Positions 22,131 through 29,668 of a stretch of DNA of 31,217 bases are shown piece by piece. A program made the translations under genes and the position numbers. The notes beneath the pieces were generated by a model, which searched no databases, had not been told where the DNA came from, and saw nothing but the letters and a program-made list of their open reading frames with translations. The stretch lies in the IMG/VR virus record IMGVR_UViG_3300037497_000052, positions 1 through 31,217 of that record. The stretch is one strand, 5' to 3'. The DNA is from a virus. Each line of letters starts with the position of its first letter. Positions within the stretch are counted from its first letter, which is position 1.

Positions 22131-24320
22131 TCAAAGATTATCCGGGTCTCCTTGGGGGACGGAGAAAGTGGTGTGGCGGGAGTCCAATTCAAATCGTTTG
22201 AAGGTCCAGACGCGCGTTCGGCGCGAGCCAGTTTCGGCGGAGCACTCCAGCACGCCCTCCTTGTGAATGGTTTCCAGATGCCGGTTCACCGACTCCAAAC
22301 GGAGCGCCCGCAAGATGGACTCATTCAGCGGGTCCGAGAAAAGCAGACGATGGAGAGCATTCACGGTCCCGCGCCAGTGCTCCGCTGTGGGGTTGTCGTG
22401 GAAATATCGGCCAAGGGAGTCAATCAAAAGCTCGGCGAACGGCGCCGCTTTTGAGCCTTGGTGCGCTTTTTCAATCATGGACGGCTCGTGGTGCGGCTTG
22501 GTGCCAAAGCGGGACTGTCCGACAAGCTCCGCCGGGGGTTCCCAGTCGGATAGCCAGCGGCCGAAGAACGGAATCTCGGCGGCGAGGGTGCTTTGGATGG
22601 CGTAGCGGTCTGGAAAAGTTATCGTCGGGGCCGACACGCATCGGAAGAACGAAAGCTTGTCCGCGCTCGATTCATCCAGCGTCGGCAAAATGCGCGTGGC
22701 CGTGTAGTCGAGGTTCAGGGTGATGATAATGCGGCCCATCCACGGAATCGTCATCGGGTGCTCGAACTTCTTGTGATAGCGAAAGTTGTGGTTGGCCGTC
22801 ATCTTCTTCAGGTGACTGCCGAAGCGGGAGCGGTTGGCCTCGGTGTCAATCATGGTCTCATCGTCCAGAGACCAGACCGGGCTCCCAAACAGGTCCGCGC
22901 CGAAGTTGTCCTCTCCCATCATGAAGTCGCGGGCGTCCGCGTATCCTCCCATGAGCCGGCCGACGACCTCGCGATTCAGCAGCGTCTTGCCGATGCCCGG
23001 GCCGCCGGCAAGGAAGATGTTCTGGCCGGCCTGCGGCAGCCCGACAAGAGCGCCCTTGTAGAAGTGCCGCAGCCACGCGAGGAAAGCCCATTTCTGCTCC
23101 GCCGGGTCGAAAATGGTGTCCAGCAGTTTCGAGATGAACGGGAACCGGCCAGCGTCGCCGAAAGTGGTAGCCTCTTCCGACGGGCGGACCAGAATGTCGC
23201 CAGCGAGGTTCAACACCCGGAGGCTGCCCACTTCGTTGACTCCCCCTGGATGGTAGAGCATCGGGGCCGCGCCGCTGATTCGCGCTTGGTTGCGAATATG
23301 ACTCAGCGCCCGGTCAACCTGCGCGGTGCCTGACGAGTCGGGCTTTGCCGCCAGCCGAATGTCGGTGACAAGATGCGCTCGAAAGTCCGCGGGCGTCTCA
23401 AAGTAGAAATTGCCGTCAGGCAGTTTCCGCCAGTATTGTCGGCCGTCGAAGTAGCAGTTCGCCGTTGCGGTGCCGATGCGGTCAATCTCATACTTTTTGA
23501 CGAATTCCGCGCCCAGCAATTCGGACCACGGATAGAAGGGGCGCTCCGCGTGCCCCGAGAAGGAGTAAAAACCGTTTTTCTTGAGGATGGCCGACTTTTC
23601 GGAGGTCGATTCAGGAATCCAGAAGGACGGGCCTTGCGAGTCGAGGGCGAAGGAGTCGGGCCAGTTAAAAGAAGGGTAGCGTTTTTTCAACTCCGCTTCG
23701 ATTACGTCCAACGGAATCTCCGGGCCTTCCGCCGGCTGCTTGAAGTGATAGTCCCGCGCACAGGCCACCACGAACGCCTGCGTGACCGTCTGAGGCACGT
23801 TTCCGTGCCCGGTAGCCTTCCAGTCGCACCCATTGCAAAAGAGGCGCTCCGGGGCTTCCAGCGCGCCTACGTCCAGCCCGGGGAGATATTCCAGTCCGAA
23901 GAACTTCTTGGCCGCCTTGTGGACGAACAGGGAGAACTCGAAGGAATCCACCAAGACCGGAACCTCGAAGACGAAGACCAGCCGGACGTTCCCGCCGACA
24001 CTGCGCTCGGTCCACGTCGGCTTCACCGGAAGCTTGGAGATGCCGCGCGCAAGAGTTTCGTCCAGCATCGGGACATCGTAGTCCGCCACCAGCCCGTGAA
24101 GCAGCCGGGGCGGGTTTGTTTTGCTGGGCCGCGCGTTCGGGTTCGCCGGTTCGACCGCAGTGTAAAAGTTGTGCTCCGTGCTCGGGTTCTTATACCATTC
24201 CTGCCGGGCGCTCTTATTCTGGCGGACGTGCGGAGTCAACGTAACGGAGGGCGTGACAAACTCCCACGGCAGGCCCGGTGATAAGTCCAGCCGGGTCAGG
24301 TTGGTGGTGGTGTAGAACAT
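22131..24320 (-). CDS. Primase-helicase (AEP-like primase plus SF3-type helicase)
   Basis: 729 residues from the ATG at 24320. The N-terminal half looks like an archaeo-eukaryotic primase: HGLVADYD with D80 and D82, then GGNVRLVFVFEVPV, then GLDVGALEAPERLFCNG. The C-terminal half is a hexameric helicase ATPase: NIFLAGGPGIGKT (Walker A, 439-446), VWSLDDE (Walker B, 482-488) and GRIIITLNLDYTA (SF3 motif C with its Asn). A DUF-type linker of about 150 residues lies between the two. The C-terminal 120 residues look like a winged-helix tail. It lies next to the DNA polymerase and provides priming and unwinding at the fork. The order of domains is that of plasmid/phage primase-helicases. A hairpin of 8-bp arms ends five bases before its start. 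Confidence 0.85.
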   Translation of the reverse strand: MFYTTTNLTRLDLSPGLPWEFVTPSVTLTPHVRQNKSARQEWYKNPSTEHNFYTAVEPANPNARPSKTNPPRLLHGLVADYDVPMLDETLARGISKLPVKPTWTERSVGGNVRLVFVFEVPVLVDSFEFSLFVHKAAKKFFGLEYLPGLDVGALEAPERLFCNGCDWKATGHGNVPQTVTQAFVVACARDYHFKQPAEGPEIPLDVIEAELKKRYPSFNWPDSFALDSQGPSFWIPESTSEKSAILKKNGFYSFSGHAERPFYPWSELLGAEFVKKYEIDRIGTATANCYFDGRQYWRKLPDGNFYFETPADFRAHLVTDIRLAAKPDSSGTAQVDRALSHIRNQARISGAAPMLYHPGGVNEVGSLRVLNLAGDILVRPSEEATTFGDAGRFPFISKLLDTIFDPAEQKWAFLAWLRHFYKGALVGLPQAGQNIFLAGGPGIGKTLLNREVVGRLMGGYADARDFMMGEDNFGADLFGSPVWSLDDETMIDTEANRSRFGSHLKKMTANHNFRYHKKFEHPMTIPWMGRIIITLNLDYTATRILPTLDESSADKLSFFRCVSAPTITFPDRYAIQSTLAAEIPFFGRWLSDWEPPAELVGQSRFGTKPHHEPSMIEKAHQGSKAAPFAELLIDSLGRYFHDNPTAEHWRGTVNALHRLLFSDPLNESILRALRLESVNRHLETIHKEGVLECSAETGSRRTRVWTFKRFELDSRHTTFSVPQGDPDNL

Positions 24321-24325
24321 CGGTT

Positions 24326-24360
24326 ACTGGGCGCAAGATGGGGGGCGGGTGTCGCCCAGT
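24326..24360. repeat. Inverted repeat before the primase-helicase gene
   Basis: ACTGGGCG (24326-24333) and CGCCCAGT (24353-24360) are perfect 8-base arms around a 19-base G-rich loop. They fill most of the 46-base gap between the polymerase stop and the primase-helicase start. On the minus strand the 3' arm ends five bases before the ATG and no T-run follows, so it is not an ordinary terminator. It could be an operator, a translation-control hairpin or part of an origin. An 8-base inverted repeat can also arise by chance. Confidence 0.5.
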
Positions 24361-24366
24361 CAAGCA

Positions 24367-26352
24367 CTATTTCATGTAATGATGGCTCGTTTGCGCTTCG
24401 GCGGCAATGGGGCAGCCCTTCAGCCATGCCGGCGTCTGGCTCATAATCTGGACGATTTCCTGCTCCGGGTAGTCCAGTGAAACCTCGGTTACTGCTTCGT
24501 CGTGCGCTGTGAAAAGGCATCGAATCTGCTGCTTGGTCATGTCCACCAGTTGCACTCCGAACACGTCCCGGGCCGTCGCCTGCGTAATGTTCTCCGTCAG
24601 TTTCCCGCCGTAGAAGCCCTTGCGCTTCCCACCAACATACGCCGTGTAAACGACCTGTTTCTTCGGCTTCCCTGTTTCCTTGTCCACGACAATCTTCATC
24701 TCCGCCCGGACATCTTCGTAGGTCATCTTGCGGCCAGAAGGAAGGACCATCGTGAAGTCATGGCCAACGGACGCCTTGAAAGCCTCATCCAGCGACTTCC
24801 ACATATTCACGATTTTTGGATTGCGCGCCCGGAAGTCGGCCACGGTTTCCTTACTGAATTTCCCGTAGCCGCTGACGATGCACTCGTCCCCGGTGATGGG
24901 GTGCTCGACAATCATGGTCTTCGGGTCGTTGACCGTGATGTCCAGCCCGGCCAGCGTCTTCGCCATCCCGATGAACTTTTCCCAACCGCACTGGTAGCCG
25001 AGGCCAAGCTCGCGGGCCTTGGCCAGCGCGTATTTGCCCTTGTCCTCTTTCTTCAGATTCCCACCGGTCCAGCCCATCGACTGCCGCGCATGCGCTTCGT
25101 AGGGCGACATTCCTTCGGAAACCAACTTGAGTTTATTGGTGTCCTTGACCAACCAAGCAAGCACGCGCGGCTCAATCTGCGCGAGGTCGGAAATGACCAG
25201 TTTGTGCCCGGGGCGGGCGACGATGAGCTTGCGAATGTCAATGGCGCTACGCACCCACTCCGGCCAAGTGCCCTCTTCGTCGTGCTGGCGCATGGCCAGA
25301 AAAATCCGCTGTTCGTCCGTCTCCATCAAGCCCTTCTCATTGCAGAAAATCGGCTCCTTGCGGGGATTCTGGACGTTGAATTTCCCATCGCCGGACCAGC
25401 GGCCCGTGTGAGCGCCAAAGTATTTTAGCGCGAAGGGCATGACCGGAAAGCCCTCGCCATAGACCAGACGCTCTTTGATGAGGAGCATCTGCTTGTAGGC
25501 TTTGTTGACGGAGCGCCACGAACTCAGCGCGAGAATCCACGGGTGCTTCGGAGCGTAAATCTTTTCCCACTTCGCGTAATCGTCCTCATACTTTCGGAGT
25601 GGGGGGCAGGGGATGCCCGCCCGCCGGCAGGTTTCCATCGCGGCCTTCGTGCTGGTGGGTTTGCCTGACGGCTCATCGTTGTCTTCGTCGTCTGCGTCCT
25701 TCACCCACGGAATCAGTTCCTCCGTGTTGTTCAGCATCTCGAAAAGCTCGACGATGTAGCGGTTCAACAGTTCCACGTCAATGTGGACGCCCTTGCGGCC
25801 CTGCTCAATCGTCAGGCTGGACAAGTCGCGCTCCACCTGCGGCCACCTGTGACCGTGCTCCGCCCAGATGCGGTGGCAGCGCCAAGCGTCCTTGCGGGCG
25901 TATTCGAGCATGACCTTTTTCTGGTCCGGCGTGAAGTCAGGCCAGTGCAGGTTGTTCGCGTCACTGCGCGCCGACTTGTCAACGCGGTCATTGAAAAGCT
26001 TCAGGCTGGCGTCCGCGAGCGCCCGACGGTTGCAGAGGTAGGTGGAGAGATTCGCGGTGCAAATCCATTCCTTCGGAACCACGCTCGCCGGGATGAGTTT
26101 GCGGCGCTTCATCTCAGCGAAGACCTCGGAATCGAATCCGGCGTTGTGCGCCAGCAGCGTGCGACCGTGAACCTTGTCCCAGTTGAACTCAGTGGGGTGC
26201 CCCGCCCACGAGGTTTCCCCGTCCGAGACGGAAACCATGTATGGGTCGAAGAGAGCGTGACTTACATAATGAACTGGAAGCATTCGAGTCAACGAGTATT
26301 TCAACTTTGAACTGTAGAAAGTTTCAAAGTCAACGGCAAGGGGGACGCTCAT
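24367..26352 (-). CDS. DNA polymerase, family A, with 3'-5' exonuclease
   Basis: 661 residues from the ATG at 26352, overlapping the zinc-ribbon gene's stop as ATGA; a TTG eight codons upstream is less likely. Exonuclease motifs are complete: AVDFETF (D8, E10), HNAGFDSEVF (D74) and YARKD (Y151, D155). The polymerase part has HTGRWSGDGKFNVQNPRK, motif A VISDLAQIEPR (D389), an O-helix region KARELGLGYQCG, the GGKLTENITQATARD signature and motif C AHDEA (H617, D618, E619). All catalytic residues are therefore present. This should be the replicative, proofreading polymerase of the phage. Motif A has Pro where many relatives have Leu (IEPR rather than IELR), which is seen in some phage polymerases. 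Confidence 0.95.
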   Translation of the reverse strand: MSVPLAVDFETFYSSKLKYSLTRMLPVHYVSHALFDPYMVSVSDGETSWAGHPTEFNWDKVHGRTLLAHNAGFDSEVFAEMKRRKLIPASVVPKEWICTANLSTYLCNRRALADASLKLFNDRVDKSARSDANNLHWPDFTPDQKKVMLEYARKDAWRCHRIWAEHGHRWPQVERDLSSLTIEQGRKGVHIDVELLNRYIVELFEMLNNTEELIPWVKDADDEDNDEPSGKPTSTKAAMETCRRAGIPCPPLRKYEDDYAKWEKIYAPKHPWILALSSWRSVNKAYKQMLLIKERLVYGEGFPVMPFALKYFGAHTGRWSGDGKFNVQNPRKEPIFCNEKGLMETDEQRIFLAMRQHDEEGTWPEWVRSAIDIRKLIVARPGHKLVISDLAQIEPRVLAWLVKDTNKLKLVSEGMSPYEAHARQSMGWTGGNLKKEDKGKYALAKARELGLGYQCGWEKFIGMAKTLAGLDITVNDPKTMIVEHPITGDECIVSGYGKFSKETVADFRARNPKIVNMWKSLDEAFKASVGHDFTMVLPSGRKMTYEDVRAEMKIVVDKETGKPKKQVVYTAYVGGKRKGFYGGKLTENITQATARDVFGVQLVDMTKQQIRCLFTAHDEAVTEVSLDYPEQEIVQIMSQTPAWLKGCPIAAEAQTSHHYMK

Positions 26353-26597
26353 AGTAGTTTGGTTCGTAGATACCAAGCCCGCTTCCGAGTGTCAAATCGG
26401 TTCTTGTTTTCAGCAATCCACCGGTTGTGTGTCTGCTTTGACCTTTCCTTATTACCCAGATACCACTTGGAGGTTCGCAGGCACGCGCATGACTTGCAGA
26501 TATTACTACGCCCATCCTTATTCCCCCGGTTGCGATGGAACTCTACATCTGTTCGTTTGCAGACAGAACAGCGTTTGACTGGACTCTCCTCCGCCAT
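26349..26597 (-). CDS. Small zinc-ribbon protein, HNH-endonuclease-like
   Basis: 82 residues from the ATG at 26597, three bases after the SprT-like stop; GGGAG lies upstream. Two C-x-x-C pairs (CSVCKRTDVEF and NICKSCACLRTSKWY) form a zinc ribbon of the kind that opens many phage HNH endonucleases, followed by an Asn/Arg-rich helix (NKERSKQTHNRWIAENKNRF). No HNH catalytic motif is left, so it may be a DNA-binding remnant. Local base use differs: bases 26401-26460 hold 26 G+C and 26461-26520 hold 31, against 40 in the neighbouring block 26581-26640. This suggests recent arrival. Confidence 0.65.
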   Translation of the reverse strand: MAEESPVKRCSVCKRTDVEFHRNRGNKDGRSNICKSCACLRTSKWYLGNKERSKQTHNRWIAENKNRFDTRKRAWYLRTKLL

Positions 26598-26600
26598 ACG

Positions 26601-27257
26601 CTATTCGTCTCCCTCTCCGCCGTCGTCGTCCTTCGGGGGCAGCGGCTTCTCCGACTTCATCTCTCCGTGCTTTGGGCAGTGGGGCAGCCCGACTTCTTCC
26701 ATCCACTTGCGGGACAGGCGAACGGTATATCCGCACTGCGGGCACTCGCACTTGAGTTGCCGGCAGGTGTCTTTCTTGGTCAGCGACTTCATGGAGTCCA
26801 GCTTCCCGTTCGGGTAAGCCCCCAGCTTCTCCGCCCAGCCCTTGATATATTCCAGTAGCTCCGGGCCGGCAAACGTCGCCGTCATCTTTCCGTCGAGGCC
26901 CACGGCCAGCGCGCACTTCTTGAAGACCTTGCCGTGCTTGGCATCCAGTCCGACAACCGCGTGAACAACTTCGTGGACCAGCGTGGCAAGAACATCGTTC
27001 TCGACGGTCACGTTATTGAGCCACGGAGAGATGAAGATTTGAAATTTCTTGTCCGAGGACGCCTCGCTGGCCCAGCACTCGCCGACGCGGCGCTTCTTCG
27101 CAGCCAGACCACTCTTCGAGGGCCAGCCGCAGGCGACCTGCAAGTTCACGGGGACTTCGTAGTCCTTGCCTTTGAACAGCGGAGTCATCAAGGCCACGGC
27201 GGCGAGGAGCCAGCTTTCGCGAGTTGCGTGGGCAGCGGGGATAGGTGTGTCTTTCAT
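26601..27257 (-). CDS. SprT-like zinc metalloprotease
   Basis: 218 residues from the ATG at 27257. The protease motif is HEVVHAVVG (H95, E96, H99) with the third ligand in DAKHGKVF (H108), the SprT/Spartan pattern. A C-terminal zinc ribbon follows (CECPQCGYTVRLSRKW, then LPHCPKHGEM; C170/C172, C175, C194, H197), and an acidic tail (DDDGGEGDE). SprT-like proteins in cells digest DNA-protein crosslinks; phage copies are common but little studied. It is the first gene after a terminator and a candidate promoter, so it may start a transcript that runs through the polymerase. Confidence 0.85.
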   Translation of the reverse strand: MKDTPIPAAHATRESWLLAAVALMTPLFKGKDYEVPVNLQVACGWPSKSGLAAKKRRVGECWASEASSDKKFQIFISPWLNNVTVENDVLATLVHEVVHAVVGLDAKHGKVFKKCALAVGLDGKMTATFAGPELLEYIKGWAEKLGAYPNGKLDSMKSLTKKDTCRQLKCECPQCGYTVRLSRKWMEEVGLPHCPKHGEMKSEKPLPPKDDDGGEGDE

Positions 27258-27264
27258 GTGGGCG

Positions 27265-27295
27265 ATAGACTGAAGGAAAAAATCGGGAGTGTCAA
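27265..27295 (-). promoter_or_regulatory. Candidate promoter before the SprT-like gene
   Basis: A perfect TTGACA lies on the minus strand at 27295-27290, directly after the terminator. At 17-20 bases downstream the sequence reads CAGTCTATC, a poor match to TATAAT. A phage sigma factor with a different -10 could still use it. The start codon of the SprT-like gene is 33 bases downstream of the TTGACA. Confidence 0.3.
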
Positions 27296-27297
27296 TG

Positions 27298-27330
27298 AAA
27301 AATCGGAGGAAATTTTCATCTCCTCCGATT
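27298..27330 (-). terminator. Intrinsic terminator with GNRA tetraloop
   Basis: On the minus strand the transcript reads AATCGGAGGAGAT, GAAA, ATTTCCTCCGATT: 13 pairs (one G-U) around a GAAA loop, followed by a short T-run (TTTTT counting stem bases) and then C. It lies 17 bases after the stop of the putative ssDNA-binding gene and before the SprT-like gene. It is the clearest intrinsic terminator in the window. The perfect 10-base arms are 27301-27310 and 27321-27330. Confidence 0.85.
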
Positions 27331-27347
27331 ACGAATTCACGCTGCGA

Positions 27348-28253
27348 TTACTCGCCCGCGTCCTGCGCCTCTTCCGCGGTCTGCGCGGCCACCGCTGCCG
27401 GAGCGAGAAGCTCCGCGACCCAAGCGAGGAACGCCGGAGTATTGCGGTCCTTCGGGACGCACGAAGGCACCCAAGCCTTGTTCGTGCCGAAGGTCTGTTC
27501 CACCGCCGTCATGCTGAACGACCAAGACGGATACCCGGCTTCCTTCAGGCAGCCCGTTTTGCGGGCCGTGAAGAACACGCGCTTCGCAGCCGCCGTGTAG
27601 GCGGTGCCCTTCATGTTCCACAGGCCGAGGGCGACCCGCTTGCCGTCCACCGTGTAAACGAAGACCGCTTCGTCCTCTTCCGTGCGCGGCTCAATCGGCA
27701 TGAGATGCGCCGGGCGAGTGACCACGACCATCGCCGTCGCGAGCGGCTGGAAGAGCTTCATGCCCTTCAGTTGCTTCAACTGCCACTCGGCGTAATCGAG
27801 CGTTCCACCGTTCGCCGTGACCTGCTGCTCGGTGTTGCAGATGATGCCCCGGGCGCCGCCCACCGTCTTTTCGACGTAGCGGATGGGCCGGAAGCCGAGG
27901 ACCGTGATTTCCACCGGGGCCGTCGCCGCGCGGATGGTGTTGCCTGTCTTGGCATCGAACTTCGGGGGAGTCCAGATGCTCGTGTTCATTCCGAACACGA
28001 TACTGCCGGGTTCAAAGGTGTCTTTGATGAACCCGATGTTCTGCGAGATGTTGACGGTGGGCAGGATGATTTGCGCGAAGGAGGGCATATCGTCGCCCAG
28101 CATCGGGTCGGCCTTCCTTGCCACGGCCATCCCGGGGGCTTGCGCTGCCTCTTCGGCCGGAACACCAGTTCGGCGGTTGAGAGCCTCCGCGTTCGCCAAG
28201 TCGGCGGCCACATTGGCGTCATCGGTTTGATTACTGAAGTTTACTTCACCCAT
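27348..28253 (-). CDS. Putative ssDNA-binding or recombination-accessory protein
   Basis: 301 residues from the ATG at 28253, preceded by an A-rich leader (AACACAAAAAACCT) and no Shine-Dalgarno. After a disordered, Ala/Asn-rich N-terminus, the segment ILPTVNISQNIGFIKDTFEPGSIVFG starts a beta-rich domain (EITVLGFRPIRYVE, ATAMVVVTRPAHLM, AVFVYTVDGKRVALGLW). The C-terminus is Ala-rich and acidic (AQTAEEAQDAGE), as in many ssDNA-binding proteins. It lies between a RecB-like nuclease and a terminator. No definite family is recognised; single-strand binding is a guess from context, beta content and the tail. It could also be a core recombination protein. Confidence 0.55.
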   Translation of the reverse strand: MGEVNFSNQTDDANVAADLANAEALNRRTGVPAEEAAQAPGMAVARKADPMLGDDMPSFAQIILPTVNISQNIGFIKDTFEPGSIVFGMNTSIWTPPKFDAKTGNTIRAATAPVEITVLGFRPIRYVEKTVGGARGIICNTEQQVTANGGTLDYAEWQLKQLKGMKLFQPLATAMVVVTRPAHLMPIEPRTEEDEAVFVYTVDGKRVALGLWNMKGTAYTAAAKRVFFTARKTGCLKEAGYPSWSFSMTAVEQTFGTNKAWVPSCVPKDRNTPAFLAWVAELLAPAAVAAQTAEEAQDAGE

Positions 28254-28279
28254 AGGTTTTTTGTGTTGTCCGTATTGTG

Positions 28280-29668
28280 TTATGTCGCTTGTTGTTTGTC
28301 CTTCTTGACTGCGACGGCTTTCAGGAAGGAAAATTCTGGACCTTTTTGCATCGCACCGCTGGACAGGAGCGCGGTCTTGAACTCTTCGATTTTGGCGGTC
28401 TTGGTTCCCCGGGGGGCGGCGTCCGAAATCAGCCCTTCGAGATTGCCAAGGCCATACTCCGCGATGCCCTCCAGTTCGGCGGCGGTGACATACCGCTGGG
28501 CCACCGTCTTGAACATCGCCTTGTCCACCAGTTCCCGGTTCGACTTTTTCTGGAGAGTATATCCGACAGGAATATCCGACTCACCGCGAATCACCCGGTC
28601 AGTCGTGATGCGCTTGAACGCCTCCGCCCAAGTGACGACAATCTGCCCAAGGCGCAGGCAGAGCGCCGTGTCTTTGGAGTCGTGCAGGCTGGTCGGCGTG
28701 ATGTTGTCCGGCACTTCGCCGGGAAAGAATTTGTCGGCCACCTTCAGGACCAGCGCAGCGACCTTCGTGCAGCGCCCGATGCGCCCACAGAAATTACAGA
28801 CCGGGACTTGCGGTAAGGCCCAATCGAAGTTGCCCATTGTCCGGGCCGTTTTCACCCGCTCCACGATGGTCGTCACGCGAAGATAGAGTGTCGGAGCTTC
28901 GTGGCGGAAAAAGGTGTGCTCCGTGTAGTGGTCGATGTGCGGCTGGAAGAAGATGAAGCGCACTTCGTCCACGTTCGGGAAGAGCTTGAACAGGCCCAGC
29001 GTGTAGGCGATGGCCTGCAAGTTGTTCGCCGTTTCCTCAACAGGCCACTGGCCGAATTTCCAGTCCATTGCCAGTGCGTGCTTGCCCGACAGAATCACAG
29101 CATCCACGAAGCCGCCGGTCGTGCAGTTCGTGTCGATGAGGGTGAACACGCCTTCCTTGTGGTCCCCGAGAATGTGATGCTGGCGGTTGTCGATGGGAAG
29201 ATAGATTTCCCGCACTTCGTAAACGAGTCCCGGGTCCGGGTTGCCGCCTGCGATGATGCGCTCGCGGGCTTCCATGAGCAGGGTCTTTTCCCGCTCGAAC
29301 AAGTCCATGCACTGCGCGACGGCCGCGGCCTCTTCGTCCTTCATGGAGCCGTCATCGTGGCCCGTCTCGCTCGCGGCGTGCTGCTTGGTGCCCCGCTCTG
29401 CCGCCTCGGAGGTTCCTCCCCGGCCAGCATAGCAGGGACAAGCTTCCAAGTTCTGCAACTGGCTCGGAGAGGTTGGGTGGTGCGGACGCTCGTGCGCGTT
29501 GTCCTCCGCTGCGGCTGCTACCGCGGCAGCAGCGGATGCTGGACTTGCTGGAGACACGGGCGCGGAGGGGAAAGCTTCGGAGTGCGTCGGCGGTGAAATC
29601 GGTGTATCCAGTGAACCGGGGACGATTTCTTCGTCTCGGACGAACATTGAAATGTTTGTGTGACTCAT
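28280..29668 (-). CDS. PD-(D/E)XK nuclease with Fe-S-type cysteines (Cas4/RecB-like, DUF2800-like)
   Basis: 462 residues from the ATG at 29668, overlapping the helicase stop as ATGA; GGAAG lies eight bases upstream. The first 60 residues are Pro/Ser/Ala-rich and probably disordered. Then comes the phage RecB-like layout: SPSQLQNLEACPCYAG (C77, C79), AERGTKQHAASE, GGFVDAVI (D189), ALAMDWKFGQ (D202, K204) and NNLQAIAYTLGL. A C-x-x-C-x5-C cluster follows (VCNFCGRIGRC, C291, C294, C300), which with C77/C79 can hold a 4Fe-4S cluster as in Cas4 and AddB. The fold and motifs fit an exonuclease for recombination or host DNA breakdown, probably paired with the helicase upstream. Confidence 0.8.
   Translation of the reverse strand: MSHTNISMFVRDEEIVPGSLDTPISPPTHSEAFPSAPVSPASPASAAAAVAAAAEDNAHERPHHPTSPSQLQNLEACPCYAGRGGTSEAAERGTKQHAASETGHDDGSMKDEEAAAVAQCMDLFEREKTLLMEARERIIAGGNPDPGLVYEVREIYLPIDNRQHHILGDHKEGVFTLIDTNCTTGGFVDAVILSGKHALAMDWKFGQWPVEETANNLQAIAYTLGLFKLFPNVDEVRFIFFQPHIDHYTEHTFFRHEAPTLYLRVTTIVERVKTARTMGNFDWALPQVPVCNFCGRIGRCTKVAALVLKVADKFFPGEVPDNITPTSLHDSKDTALCLRLGQIVVTWAEAFKRITTDRVIRGESDIPVGYTLQKKSNRELVDKAMFKTVAQRYVTAAELEGIAEYGLGNLEGLISDAAPRGTKTAKIEEFKTALLSSGAMQKGPEFSFLKAVAVKKDKQQAT

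Noticed and set aside
26349-26597. Complete HNH homing endonuclease
   Set aside because: Only the zinc ribbon is present; there is no His-Asn-His pattern after it in 82 residues.
26934-28886. Open frame of 650 codons on the plus strand
   Set aside because: Antisense to the SprT-like, ssDNA-binding-like and nuclease genes, all of which have clear motifs or context; the translation is Arg/His-rich and without any family pattern. It would also cross the terminator hairpin.
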